From NCBI GenBank assembly GCA_964250225.1, contig CAXUEY010000002.1:1-64000 (forward strand): a stretch of 64,000 nt of DNA, given 5' to 3'. Below, in pieces: positions 31,906 to 40,787 of this stretch (the stretch's first letter is position 1; the number at the start of each line of letters is the position of its first letter). The stretch comes from Paraktedonobacter sp964250225 (GTDB lineage Bacteria; Chloroflexota; Ktedonobacteria; Ktedonobacterales; Ktedonobacteraceae). Under the pieces are notes generated by a model. That model saw only the letters and a list, made by a program, of their open reading frames with translations, was not told the origin of the DNA and made no database searches. Position numbers and translations under genes: made by a program.

Positions 31906-32721
31906 TCAACCCACCAGCGTCAGATGTTTATCCGTGTCTGGAATTGGGGTGCCGCAGACGCGTGCGATTCGTTCAGCCAGCGACGGCTCGCCCCAACCTG
32001 GTCGGCGGTGTGTATGACCACGCTCAGCCAGCAGGTGCAGACCGCAACACATCTGCTCGCGTCCCAACCACTGCACAGCCTGGCAATCCGCGCGCAAGGT
32101 CACGACACGTCGCTGCCAGGTGAGCAAGCAACTTCCAGCCACGCAGCAGGCCAGGGCGGCCAGCAGCAACCAGAACATCCTGCGTTCAGCGTTCGCCAGG
32201 GGTAGCGCGGCCACGGCCAGCAGCAGTCCACAGGCGAAGAGGATACGCGGGAGCACAAAAAGCGCGCGGGAAGCAACGGTGCAACGAGCCAGACCTGCCG
32301 CCAGCAGCACTTCTAACTCCAATTGCTGCAATGTTTGCTGCTCCGGCAAGACCAGCCGGACCTGCCCACGTCCGAGGGGCGACGTGTACACACGCGGCTG
32401 CTTGAGCCGAGGTGTCCGGGAACAGCGCAGGTTTGGTTGGGGGCGGCGATGGTCTGCCTGCACCAGCAGTTCGGTAAACACTGCCTGAAGATGAGCCGGA
32501 ACCGCCTGTCTGCTCCCTGCACGCGCAAATCCTGGCCAGGAGACGCGACGTTCATAGCTCGACGCGCGCTGTGTCACATCTAATTGAGCACGCACCTGGA
32601 GCCACGCGGCCTCTGGTAGCACACGCGGGGGCAACGCCGGTCCATAGTAGGCAGCCAGGCGCTCGTCTATGTCCTGATAGCGTGATTTTTCGGCCCCGGC
32701 ACAAGCTTTTTTCTCATACAT
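31906..32721 (-). CDS. Membrane protein coupled to an ECF sigma factor; degenerate M48-like or anti-sigma-like
   Basis: A 271-residue protein starting 3 bp after the sigma-factor stop, so translationally coupled. Seen: a long N-terminal soluble region (1-125), a segment LELEVLLAAGLARC where M48 metallopeptidases carry HExxH, two adjacent spans (about 150-195: FVLPRILFACGLLLAVAAL and FWLLLAALACCVAGSCLL), and a C-terminal ADCQAVQWLGRE...PSLAERIARVCG that resembles the end of M48 peptidases. The zinc motif is absent. A role in controlling the sigma factor is inferred from the coupling only. Confidence 0.6.
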   Translation of the reverse strand: MYEKKACAGAEKSRYQDIDERLAAYYGPALPPRVLPEAAWLQVRAQLDVTQRASSYERRVSWPGFARAGSRQAVPAHLQAVFTELLVQADHRRPQPNLRCSRTPRLKQPRVYTSPLGRGQVRLVLPEQQTLQQLELEVLLAAGLARCTVASRALFVLPRILFACGLLLAVAALPLANAERRMFWLLLAALACCVAGSCLLTWQRRVVTLRADCQAVQWLGREQMCCGLHLLAERGHTHRRPGWGEPSLAERIARVCGTPIPDTDKHLTLVG

Positions 32722-32724
32722 AGC

Positions 32725-33276
32725 CTACTCCCTTTCTTCCAGCAAACACACGCGCAGCCGCTCCCGCGCGCGATTCAGACGCGACTTGACCGTACCTACC
32801 GGCCAGCCCAGCACTTGCGCGATCTCTCCCTCGGTCAGATCAGCCCCATAGCGTAGCGCGATCACGCGCCGCTGATCGGCGTTGAGATGTGCCAGAGCTA
32901 TACGCAGTTCCTCACGATCAGCCACCAGTTCTTGTGGATCGCGTTCGGACAGGCCGGGTTTGCGTGCCAGAGCTTCCTGAGCTACCGGTGAAAGCGACTG
33001 GAGATAGACGCGCTGTCGCTCCATCACATCCAGGGCATGGCGATACACAATGCGCATCAACCACGGGCGAAACGGCAGCCCCACCTGGAAACGCGGCAGG
33101 CCGCGCCAGGCCAGCAAAAATGCCCCCTGGGTGATATCTTCGGCCAGGCTTATATGATGACAGAGACGCAGAGATCCAGCCATCGCCACACTATGGTGCT
33201 CATCCCACAACTGGCGAAACGCTTCCTGGTCCCCCTGCCTGGCTCGCTCGATCAGCGCATCTTCGCAGTTCAGCAC
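32725..33276 (-). CDS. ECF-type RNA polymerase sigma factor
   Basis: A 183-residue sigma-70 family ECF factor. Start at the GTG at 33276, which has AAAGGAG 5 nt upstream; an in-frame GTG two codons earlier touches that site and is less likely. Seen: region 2 (about 20-85: LWDEHHSVAMAGSLRLCHHISLAEDITQGAFLLAWRGLPRF) and region 4 (about 120-180: LNADQRRVIALRYGADLTEGEIAQVLGWPVGTVKSRLNRARERL). The regulon is unknown; the following membrane protein is the likely partner. Confidence 0.92.
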   Translation of the reverse strand: MLNCEDALIERARQGDQEAFRQLWDEHHSVAMAGSLRLCHHISLAEDITQGAFLLAWRGLPRFQVGLPFRPWLMRIVYRHALDVMERQRVYLQSLSPVAQEALARKPGLSERDPQELVADREELRIALAHLNADQRRVIALRYGADLTEGEIAQVLGWPVGTVKSRLNRARERLRVCLLEERE

Positions 33277-33345
33277 GGCCACTCCTTTCTTCGCTAACTC
33301 ATGTACGGTCAGAGAGGGAGAAAAGGTTCCGTCTAAAACATCTTC

Positions 33346-34557
33346 TTACTGTTTATAAACTTCTGCCAACATAGCATCAGCCCATTGTTGGCGATACGCT
33401 CCATAGCCAACATCATTCGGATGAACATCGTCGGAAGCAATCAAGTCCTGATGGCTCTGGAAAAAAGTCCACAAGTCCGGGCCGTGAATGATTTGAGGAA
33501 AGGCAGTATACAAGGCAGCGATCTGGGCATTAAAAGCCGGTCCACATTTCTGAATATTGGCGGTTCTCCCCCAGCTTATGTACGGCACCACTGGGATTTT
33601 TCCTGCACTGAGCACATCATTTACCATTGTGACATAATTGTTATAAAAAGTGGCGGGATCAGCACAACTCGCCGCTTCTTTGATGCCAAAATCGAGCCCG
33701 ACATATTTCCCAGGAAACAGACTCAGCCACGTATTCAAATAATTGACGCCATCGGCACTCGTTAGATAAGCAACGCCTCCGTTTTCTTGCACAGGGTAAT
33801 GATTGGGAGCTTTCGTGTTAATCAACTGTGCAAAGGCCGCTACTCCATTGATTGTTTGATGTCCCATTCCCCCCGCAGTGATAAAATCGCCAAAGAAGAT
33901 CCAATCATCCTGGAGAGCGGGGCGAGCATCGTATACATCCATATTGAGGTTAGCATCCTCATTCAAGGTAGACCCATCAATTGCAGTGATATTGATGCGT
34001 ATCCAATTGTATCCTTTCATATCGACGACATGCTGACGTGAATGATAATGGTTCCCCTGCACCGTAACGAGCGAGATCCATCCTATATCCGGAGTCGGAC
34101 CTCCACCTGGTGCCGCATTCACATCAATGGTGTAATCCTCTGGCAAGTTATACGCAGGGTAATGCTCAATGGTATGGTCATAATTGCCTGATTCATCGTT
34201 ATACCAGGCAACGAGCACCTTGCTTCGTTGCTCCGCAGGCACCTGGGAGAGATCATAAGCCAACCAGGCAGGCGCGCCTTGTGATCTCCATGCTATATCA
34301 TAGGTAGCACCGTTCGCATCAAATGCCGGATGAATGCTTGTCGAGGCAAATGCAGGTACATTGCGGCTGATGAGCGATCCGAACTGCGCACCTGGCTGGC
34401 CAGGCAAGGGTGTGGCACTCTGATCAGACAAGAGGGGAGATTTGCCTGTAGATGGTTGGCCTGGATTCAGTTTCGCCAATATTCCCAAACCAGGAAATAG
34501 CAGGATGAGCAGAATGATGGCGATAGCCGCCAACGCAATGACAAAGCGTTTTTTCAT
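33346..34557 (-). CDS. Membrane-anchored SGNH/GDSL-fold protein lacking the catalytic serine
   Basis: A 403-residue protein at the end of the exopolysaccharide block. Start at ATG 34557 (AGG within the ATGAGGTTGTCT just upstream). Seen: an N-terminal membrane anchor (IALAAIAIILLILLFPGLG), a Ser/Pro linker, a beta-sandwich region (about 80-200) and an SGNH domain from 215. Block I reads FFGDFITAGG: Phe225 (TTT) replaces the serine of GDSxTxG. The closing Asp376-x-x-His379 (SDDVHPN) is intact. Homologues are esterases or polysaccharide O-acetyl transferases or hydrolases. Here binding without catalysis, or a changed mechanism, is possible. Confidence 0.75.
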   Translation of the reverse strand: MKKRFVIALAAIAIILLILLFPGLGILAKLNPGQPSTGKSPLLSDQSATPLPGQPGAQFGSLISRNVPAFASTSIHPAFDANGATYDIAWRSQGAPAWLAYDLSQVPAEQRSKVLVAWYNDESGNYDHTIEHYPAYNLPEDYTIDVNAAPGGGPTPDIGWISLVTVQGNHYHSRQHVVDMKGYNWIRINITAIDGSTLNEDANLNMDVYDARPALQDDWIFFGDFITAGGMGHQTINGVAAFAQLINTKAPNHYPVQENGGVAYLTSADGVNYLNTWLSLFPGKYVGLDFGIKEAASCADPATFYNNYVTMVNDVLSAGKIPVVPYISWGRTANIQKCGPAFNAQIAALYTAFPQIIHGPDLWTFFQSHQDLIASDDVHPNDVGYGAYRQQWADAMLAEVYKQ

Positions 34558-34748
34558 AGACAACCTCATACATATTTCCTTTCAGAATCTTTGCGAAAAT
34601 GGAACAAGCAGGACAATCTGCCACGCGCGCCATTACATGAGCATGCATTGAGCCTGGAAAGCCTTTTTACTCCGATAAACTACTGTAATTCGATTTGACT
34701 TTGAAAGAACTGATGGCCTTCGGGTCTCCAGGCTTTGTCAAAAAACAC

Positions 34749-35759
34749 TCAAGTCTGACCACTACGGATATCAGGATGACTGGCCAGAAGCGAGGCCAAT
34801 TTCTCTAGTTTTGGCTGTCTGGCCGCAATATACTCGGCGCGCAATATCTCAGCTTTCTTCACATACATTTCGTGCTCACGCAACAAGGTTTCTACAGCGT
34901 TGGCAATATCCTCTGGTGTATTTTTGACCATGATGAAGCCATTAGCAAACCAGCGCCTCTGTTCAGGCAGGTCTGAAACAATGCCTGGTTTGGCCAGAGA
35001 AAGCGCTTCAAACGCACCGCAACTTAACGTTGTAATCATAGTCGCTAAAATCATCACACCTTGTACATTCTGTAAAAGCCCGTTATAGGCGCTTCCTCGC
35101 AAAAAACCTGTCAGGATAATATTCTCCGGCTTATTTGCGAGCAGTTCGCCTGTCATACCTTCTGTAGAGCCAGTCACATAGAAGGTCACATCAGGGATTA
35201 AACGGGCAGCCTGAAAAATAGCCCCTGCTGGTTCATCTAGTGCAAAGGCGCTGATCACAGCGATACTCTTGTCACTCTGGACAGCCACTTCGTTGGAAGC
35301 TGCGCTTAAATCGGGCAACCCATCGGGCAAAAAAATGGAATGTGCCCGCCATTGCGCGAGATATCTCTGAGCATCCTCATTACAGAGCAGCGACACCACA
35401 GCGTTGCGTGCCAGAAGACGCAAGAGTGGAAAGGCCCACTGCCAGCGACGATTATAAAAGGTGCTGGGATGGCAATCGAGAATATACGAGATCTGTTTTC
35501 TTCCTCGTACCTTGCACCAGAGTGCCACTGCCAGCGGCGCGAAGATTGGCGGCGATTGTACAATCACAAAAGCCGGGCGCTCCTGCTCCAGTAACCGCCA
35601 GGTTCGCCAACACTGCACAAGGTAGCGCAGGGGATTGAGCCAGAACGTCCTCAGACGAGGTTCATAAATAAAGACCAGTTTGGCTTGCAGTTCTCGCGAA
35701 ACGGTTTCAGCTCGACGTGCATAAGTATACCAGACAATGTAGAGAATCTGCGTGTTCAT
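34749..35759 (-). CDS. Glycosyltransferase (GT4-like) of exopolysaccharide synthesis
   Basis: A 336-residue glycosyltransferase, start at ATG 35759, whose ATGA overlaps the stop of the previous gene. Seen: a Rossmann-like N-terminal half with PAFVIVQSPPIFAPLAVALWCKVRGRKQISYILDCHPSTF and a C-terminal nucleotide-sugar half with NIILTGFLRGSAYNGLLQNVQGVMIL and GAFEALSLAKPGIVSD, the place of the GT-B E-x7-E motif (here only partly kept). It adds a sugar to the lipid-linked repeat unit. Sugar and linkage unknown. Confidence 0.85.
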   Translation of the reverse strand: MNTQILYIVWYTYARRAETVSRELQAKLVFIYEPRLRTFWLNPLRYLVQCWRTWRLLEQERPAFVIVQSPPIFAPLAVALWCKVRGRKQISYILDCHPSTFYNRRWQWAFPLLRLLARNAVVSLLCNEDAQRYLAQWRAHSIFLPDGLPDLSAASNEVAVQSDKSIAVISAFALDEPAGAIFQAARLIPDVTFYVTGSTEGMTGELLANKPENIILTGFLRGSAYNGLLQNVQGVMILATMITTLSCGAFEALSLAKPGIVSDLPEQRRWFANGFIMVKNTPEDIANAVETLLREHEMYVKKAEILRAEYIAARQPKLEKLASLLASHPDIRSGQT

Positions 35760-36955
35760 ACCAGAGACGACTCCATTTCTGCGATTGCTTGCAATAAGTA
35801 TTGTCCACACTGCTCCCAACTATAAGTTGTTTCAACCAGCGCTCTTCCTGCCCTTCCCAGTTCCCTCCGCTTTTCAGCGTGCTGTAATAACGTAATCACC
35901 TGCTCAGCGAAGGCCTCTGGTTGATCTGCTATCAGTAGATGCTGCCCAGCCTCCACCGCCAATCCTTCACAACCAATACTGCTGGAAATAACTGCCTTCT
36001 GCATAGCAAAGGCTTCCAGGATTTTCAAGCGGGTACCACTCCCTATACGCAGGGGTACAATAGCAACGGATGCAGCAGCAAGATACGGGCGAGTATCTGG
36101 GACCGATCCCGTCACCGTGACGCCTGGCAGGTTCGCCAATTGCAACACATCTGGCAGAGGGTTTTTGCCAACGATCTGCCAGGTTGCCGTTGGAATACGT
36201 GCTCGAATACGCGGCCAACAATGTTGTGCAAAAAAGCGCACTGCATCTACGTTTGGGTAATAACTCATTGCTCCTGTAAAGATAATAGTATCCTTCATTT
36301 CCTTTGATTGATCCATTGGTTGGAAATTATCGCTATCTACGCCATTGGGCACGACCACGATGATCTTGCCGGGTAACAGTTGTTGCATGATTGTTCGCTC
36401 ACGTTCGCTCGTCATAAGTACCACATTCGCTCTGCGACAACGCTCGACTTCAACGGACTTGAGCAAACGCCCCTCCAGCCAGTTATACCATTTACGTAGC
36501 AAAGCCTTTTCCTGCTGATAGGTACGCAGGCGTACCTCAAATTCGATATTGGACTCGTCGAGCATTACCATGACGTTCTCAGGAAGACGATAGTCCGCAA
36601 TATGCATACCTTCGTAGAGGATCGCATCAAAGTGCTGGGTCGCAAAAAGTACATCAAGCGCTTTCTGAACTTCTGGCAAAATACACATCTGAAGAAAATA
36701 TGGCATTCCATGCAAAAGACCTATTATCTGCTTCCAGCGTTTAGAAGAGTCGGCGGGTAGCGAGATTATTTGCATCGTCTCAGTACATGCGGACAAGAGA
36801 GAGAGATGCTCAGGCGATATCTGCTGCGTTGTGTTCTCAAGCGCCAGTAAGGACACAGAATGGCAACGTGCAAGCGTTTTCAGCAGATGATAGTTGCGGG
36901 TATGCTGTCCGCTGGTTGGAGCGGGGAGCAATGGCGACACCACCAGAATATTCAT
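35756..36955 (-). CDS. Glycosyltransferase family 4 protein
   Basis: A 399-residue GT-B glycosyltransferase. Seen: opening PLLPAPTSGQHTRNYHLLKTLA, mid motif VVPNGVDSDNFQP, IIFTGAMSYYPNVDAVRFF, then GSVPDTRPYLAAASVAIVPLRIGSGTRLKILEAFAMQKAVISSSIGCEGL, which carries the conserved acceptor/nucleotide segment of GT4. Linked by ATGA overlaps to the polymerase gene upstream and the second glycosyltransferase downstream. Part of repeat-unit assembly on the cytoplasmic side. Confidence 0.93.
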   Translation of the reverse strand: MNILVVSPLLPAPTSGQHTRNYHLLKTLARCHSVSLLALENTTQQISPEHLSLLSACTETMQIISLPADSSKRWKQIIGLLHGMPYFLQMCILPEVQKALDVLFATQHFDAILYEGMHIADYRLPENVMVMLDESNIEFEVRLRTYQQEKALLRKWYNWLEGRLLKSVEVERCRRANVVLMTSERERTIMQQLLPGKIIVVVPNGVDSDNFQPMDQSKEMKDTIIFTGAMSYYPNVDAVRFFAQHCWPRIRARIPTATWQIVGKNPLPDVLQLANLPGVTVTGSVPDTRPYLAAASVAIVPLRIGSGTRLKILEAFAMQKAVISSSIGCEGLAVEAGQHLLIADQPEAFAEQVITLLQHAEKRRELGRAGRALVETTYSWEQCGQYLLQAIAEMESSLV

Positions 36956-38460
36956 GCTACGACCTCTTCTTTATCAATCGTGGGAAGCTTCAATAACATA
37001 CCTGCCAGCAACCCGACGTAAATCACATTGCGATAAAAAAACAGTTGATAATCGGCGAAGGCCACAATAATCGCCATAATAATCATGGCAACGACAAAGA
37101 TGGCCATGAGCCGCAAGTATCTATCCTTCAGTTGGCGAGCATAGATGCATCCTCGCACAATAATGGAGCCGAAGAGATACCAGAGAGCCAAATACCCGAT
37201 GGGTCCAAGCCGCATCCATACCCAGTAGATAGTATTATGTGGAATCTCTGTATACACAGGGTCCTGAGCTGAAATATTTGGCAGAAGCACAGGCTCCAGA
37301 AATGGTTTGCCAAAACCGAGCCCCATCGGGTTTAAATGCACCGTGTATTTCAAATCGAGGTTTTCAATATCACGATAGGCGTTAGAAGCCTGCGTCGTCG
37401 CATCGGGATAAACAATGGAGACAATAGCGCGCGCAGGTGCACCGATTACGCCCGGAACATTATAGAATACAGCTATATACACGCCACTCAAAAGCAGCGT
37501 GAGAGCCAGAAGGGTGAGCAAAAACTTACGCGCTTCTGGCTTGATCGTAAAAATGAGCACCCAGGCCACAAAAAGCCCAACTACAAGCGCGGCTAAATCT
37601 GCGCGCCGGTTATTTGCAATCAGTGCAAAGAGCAACAAGGGTGCAAGGAGCAGCGATGCATAAAATTGCGGCTTATACTTATAATAGAGGCTAAATAGGG
37701 CTGTAAGTAGAAGGACGGCTATCCAGAAATACGATTCTTCGTGAGACATGATCTGGTGATTATCTGCCAGATCGCCATGTATGACGAACAGATAAATGTA
37801 GAGTGCCTCCAGGGCTTTGATCCCAGCGCTCACAATGATACACCAGAAAAAAAAGCGGAGCTGCTTCTTCGAGCGTAGCAGGTTGTAAGCTAAAAGATAT
37901 CCTAGAAATAAATACCAGAACGAGCGAACCTCGTTCACCATAAGTTTAAAGTCCCCCCCGGTAGTCATGCCATGCACAATACCCCAGGTCACGCAGAGCA
38001 TGAACAAAAGAAAAGGCACGAGCAAATCTCCTCCCTGCAACCATTTTTCTCGTTTGAGCAGGCGATGTATGATAAAGACCACAAGAATGAAAAGGAGAAA
38101 AAACCCAATAGGTCTGTCTGGCAATCCTTCAAGTCCAGGAGGCCAGTGGAAAACGTAGATATTAGAGAAATTGAACAGCAGAGGCAACGGATCTTGCTCA
38201 ATCAACAGTGTAGCGACCAGGGCTGCAAAGAATCCAACAGTTGGCCAGCGTATAACAAGCGCGATACAGAGTGGAAGACCCACCAGAACATAGACGAGGG
38301 TGAACCCAAAAATCGCGCCGCTCAGTACCATAAGGAGCACGAGACCGAGCATACTTATGAGAATCGTTATAAACAGAAAGAGATCTCTCTGTTTACGATA
38401 GAGCAGGAACGACGAGACCGTTTGCCCACCTTTCGAGAGCAGTGATGATTGCATATCCAT
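36952..38460 (-). CDS. O-antigen ligase/Wzy-type polysaccharide polymerase
   Basis: A 502-residue membrane protein with about 10-12 spans. Seen: a large loop around residues 330-410 followed by the Wzy-C-like motif PHNTIYWVWMRLGPIGYLALWYLF; NNRRADLAALVVG precedes the loop. These are features of the O-antigen ligase/polymerase superfamily, which joins repeat units on the outer face of the membrane. Its stop overlaps the glycosyltransferase start (ATGA); it starts 7 bp after the 43-residue peptide gene. Confidence 0.85.
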   Translation of the reverse strand: MDMQSSLLSKGGQTVSSFLLYRKQRDLFLFITILISMLGLVLLMVLSGAIFGFTLVYVLVGLPLCIALVIRWPTVGFFAALVATLLIEQDPLPLLFNFSNIYVFHWPPGLEGLPDRPIGFFLLFILVVFIIHRLLKREKWLQGGDLLVPFLLFMLCVTWGIVHGMTTGGDFKLMVNEVRSFWYLFLGYLLAYNLLRSKKQLRFFFWCIIVSAGIKALEALYIYLFVIHGDLADNHQIMSHEESYFWIAVLLLTALFSLYYKYKPQFYASLLLAPLLLFALIANNRRADLAALVVGLFVAWVLIFTIKPEARKFLLTLLALTLLLSGVYIAVFYNVPGVIGAPARAIVSIVYPDATTQASNAYRDIENLDLKYTVHLNPMGLGFGKPFLEPVLLPNISAQDPVYTEIPHNTIYWVWMRLGPIGYLALWYLFGSIIVRGCIYARQLKDRYLRLMAIFVVAMIIMAIIVAFADYQLFFYRNVIYVGLLAGMLLKLPTIDKEEVVA

Positions 38461-38467
38461 AGTCCAC

Positions 38468-38599
38468 TTACCCCAAAGTAATATACACGGCTATACCAAC
38501 GGCAGCAAGAAACACCAATATCGAGGTTCGCTTATCGAAGTTGCGAGAAAATAGCCCGATACAAATAAAAGCTACAAACAGAACGGCAATTGCGCTCAT
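38468..38599 (-). CDS. 43-residue two-span membrane peptide in the exopolysaccharide operon
   Basis: A small gene easily missed: ATG 38599, stop 38468. A perfect AGGAGG lies 5 nt upstream and overlaps the stop of the CpsD-like gene, and the next gene begins 7 bp after it, so it sits in a fully coupled chain. The product has two hydrophobic segments (SAIAVLFVAFICIGLFS and TSILVFLAAVGIAVYITLG) split by a short polar turn NFDKR. I do not recognise it. A small subunit that aids the polymerase or chain-length complex is an inference from position. Confidence 0.72.
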   Translation of the reverse strand: MSAIAVLFVAFICIGLFSRNFDKRTSILVFLAAVGIAVYITLG

Positions 38600-38608
38600 A
38601 TATGCCTC

Positions 38609-39466
38609 CTAGAGAAGCTGCTGCATCCAACGTGGAATAGCACTTTGTTCCTGATTCAAAATGATCCCATAAAGAGATGTATGTTCTTTCAGTTGTGTGC
38701 ATATCTCGGTCAGGGTCGTCATCGGAATTGCTTCGCTACGCACAACCAGGACAGCAACCTCTGCCAGGCTGGCGGCTAACAAACTATAGCCTGAGGTCAT
38801 AACGGATGGAAGATCAACAATAAAAAGTTCATTCGCATGTCCAAACATTTTTGTCAAACCATGTCGCTGTACTTTTTTCAGTAATTTTGTCGCATCCAGC
38901 TTCCCATTACCGGCGGGGATCACAGTCAGGTTCTCATTCACCTGGTAACGGATTTCACTTTCGTGGCATGTACCACGTAACCATTCCGCCCAACCAGGAG
39001 TAGCAGGGATACCAAAGAAATCATGTAATGTGGGATGTTCCCAGTTACATTCAATAAGCGTCACCGGCTCGATACTATCCTGAGCCAAAACCTGAGCGGT
39101 GGCCAGGGCCAGGAATGATTTCCCCTCACCTCCGATGGAACTGCTAAAGCCTAAACTGCGCACAGGATGAAGTTCGCGAAAGAAAAGTGAGAGGCAAAGG
39201 TGCCGACATTGTTCCAACACCAAATGAGCCGCGGCAGCTTCTTGCTGGCTGACTTTGCCAGTGAGCATCGTTACCGGCACCCTTTTTGTGTAAGGGGCTG
39301 GCAGAGGCACCGGCGTCTCCGTGATGTGTTTTAATTCTCCTGGCTGGACTACCTGTAATTTGACGGTTGAAGACATTTCCATATCCATTGGCAGAGTATG
39401 CTTGTCCAGACCATTTTTCTGAATAAAGGTCTGCTCCATTGGCATCTTTTCATTCTTCTCAGGCAT
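38609..39466 (-). CDS. CpsD/CapB-like polysaccharide co-polymerase ATPase (BY-kinase-like, without Tyr tail)
   Basis: A 285-residue cytoplasmic P-loop protein. Seen: Walker A SSIGGEGKS near residues 110-120, the region of Walker A' reading VTLIECNWEHPTLHDFFG where kinases have a D in [I/L]DxDxR, and Walker B LFIVDLPSV where kinases have DTPP. The C-terminus ends RWMQQLL with no tyrosine cluster. It should partner the Wzz-like protein encoded upstream. AAAGGAG is 6 nt before the ATG. The changed motifs leave tyrosine-kinase activity doubtful. Confidence 0.82.
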   Translation of the reverse strand: MPEKNEKMPMEQTFIQKNGLDKHTLPMDMEMSSTVKLQVVQPGELKHITETPVPLPAPYTKRVPVTMLTGKVSQQEAAAAHLVLEQCRHLCLSLFFRELHPVRSLGFSSSIGGEGKSFLALATAQVLAQDSIEPVTLIECNWEHPTLHDFFGIPATPGWAEWLRGTCHESEIRYQVNENLTVIPAGNGKLDATKLLKKVQRHGLTKMFGHANELFIVDLPSVMTSGYSLLAASLAEVAVLVVRSEAIPMTTLTEICTQLKEHTSLYGIILNQEQSAIPRWMQQLL

Positions 39467-39508
39467 GCAATTCTCCTTTCCTCATGAAACAACATATCCA
39501 CGCGGAAT

Positions 39509-40558
39509 TTACATATCTACTGGCTGAACACGTGTGCTCATAGCCGGAAGTTCATTATCTGCACCACGAGCGGCAACCAGTGAGACCAATATCGGCTTCA
39601 AATGTGGCACCTGCATTACCACAGGAACCTCAAAGCCATCCTCCTGTATATCGTCAGCTGAATAGATCGCGCGATCTCGCCGTACCAGGATGACAAGGTA
39701 AAGCACAACGGCCAGCAGGGCCATTGCCAGACCCACGCCACCACCAGTGAGGTAGTTTTTGAGGCGTGATTGGTAGTGCGTCGGACGCTGGGGAGCATCA
39801 ATCACGTTATACAGTGTATTCGCGCCGTCTTTTTGGGCAAAGATCTTCTGCTCTATTGAACTAATAGAACTTTGGATGCTGTTCACAACATTTTGGGCCT
39901 GCACCTTATGTGCATCAAGCTGCGCATATTGCGGATCGGTTGACAGATCACTCGGATTCAGATTGGGGTGTGCAGCGAGATATTGAGACTCTGCCGCAAT
40001 CGCAGCATTTTCCTCCTGTTGCGCAGCCGGAAGCTCAGCCTGGTAACTTTGCAGGAGCGTCTCATCTGCCGAAAGCGACTGTATTTGCATTCTATAATGA
40101 TCTATCACTGACTGCACGATCTGTTGCGCAATGTGTGGATCTTTGTTTGCATAGGTGATCACAAACAAATTTGTACCTTGAGCAGCCACCTGCACATTCT
40201 TGGAAATTTCGCTGAGTACGGCATCCTGGAGTTGCCGAGGATCATTCAGTACATCACCACTCAACTGCAACGTGGGGACAAGAGCAATATTTTGCACCAC
40301 AGATAAGGCAAACGAGCGTGTCTGAAGAAACTCATCGAGGGCAAAAACCTGACTTGTGGCTGGCGTTTCCGGCGTGGCAGTCAGGTTAGCTGCTCCGGTT
40401 CCAGTATCATAGATTTGTGAGGCCCAGAGCGAGGCCGTAGCCTGATACTTTTTGGGAACCGCTACATAGGTAATCGCTACACCTATCAGTGGCAGCAATA
40501 CCAGTAAAGCCAGCAATTGAAATAGGTGGCGGAAAATTACCTCTAACACTCTTTTCAT
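39509..40558 (-). CDS. Wzz/CpsC-like chain-length determinant protein
   Basis: A 349-residue membrane protein with the Wzz layout: N-terminal span (LFQLLALLVLLPLIGVAITYVAV) after a short basic tail, a long extracytoplasmic region with coiled-coil (about 175-245), and a C-terminal span (GGGVGLAMALLAVVLYLVILV) followed by a cytoplasmic tail of about 60 residues that could meet the CpsD-like ATPase encoded 42 bp downstream. PQRPTHYQSRLKNYL before the second span matches the conserved proline-rich segment. It sets polysaccharide length. Confidence 0.88.
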   Translation of the reverse strand: MKRVLEVIFRHLFQLLALLVLLPLIGVAITYVAVPKKYQATASLWASQIYDTGTGAANLTATPETPATSQVFALDEFLQTRSFALSVVQNIALVPTLQLSGDVLNDPRQLQDAVLSEISKNVQVAAQGTNLFVITYANKDPHIAQQIVQSVIDHYRMQIQSLSADETLLQSYQAELPAAQQEENAAIAAESQYLAAHPNLNPSDLSTDPQYAQLDAHKVQAQNVVNSIQSSISSIEQKIFAQKDGANTLYNVIDAPQRPTHYQSRLKNYLTGGGVGLAMALLAVVLYLVILVRRDRAIYSADDIQEDGFEVPVVMQVPHLKPILVSLVAARGADNELPAMSTRVQPVDM

Positions 40559-40787
40559 CCTATATACCTCATCTTTCTATATACATGAAGAAATGTCTTT
40601 CTTTCCAATTTTGCACCCAATTTAGGAATCGTGAACCCTGACCAAACCAGCTTAAGAATACAACTGGCCGGTAGAGGAATGGGTTTTTGTTGGGAGTGAA
40701 ATTACGTGAATAATCTCCTCACTGGTGTACAAAACAACACATAGGCCACTTATCCGTAGAAGGTGAGAAAGGTCCTCTCTCACATCT

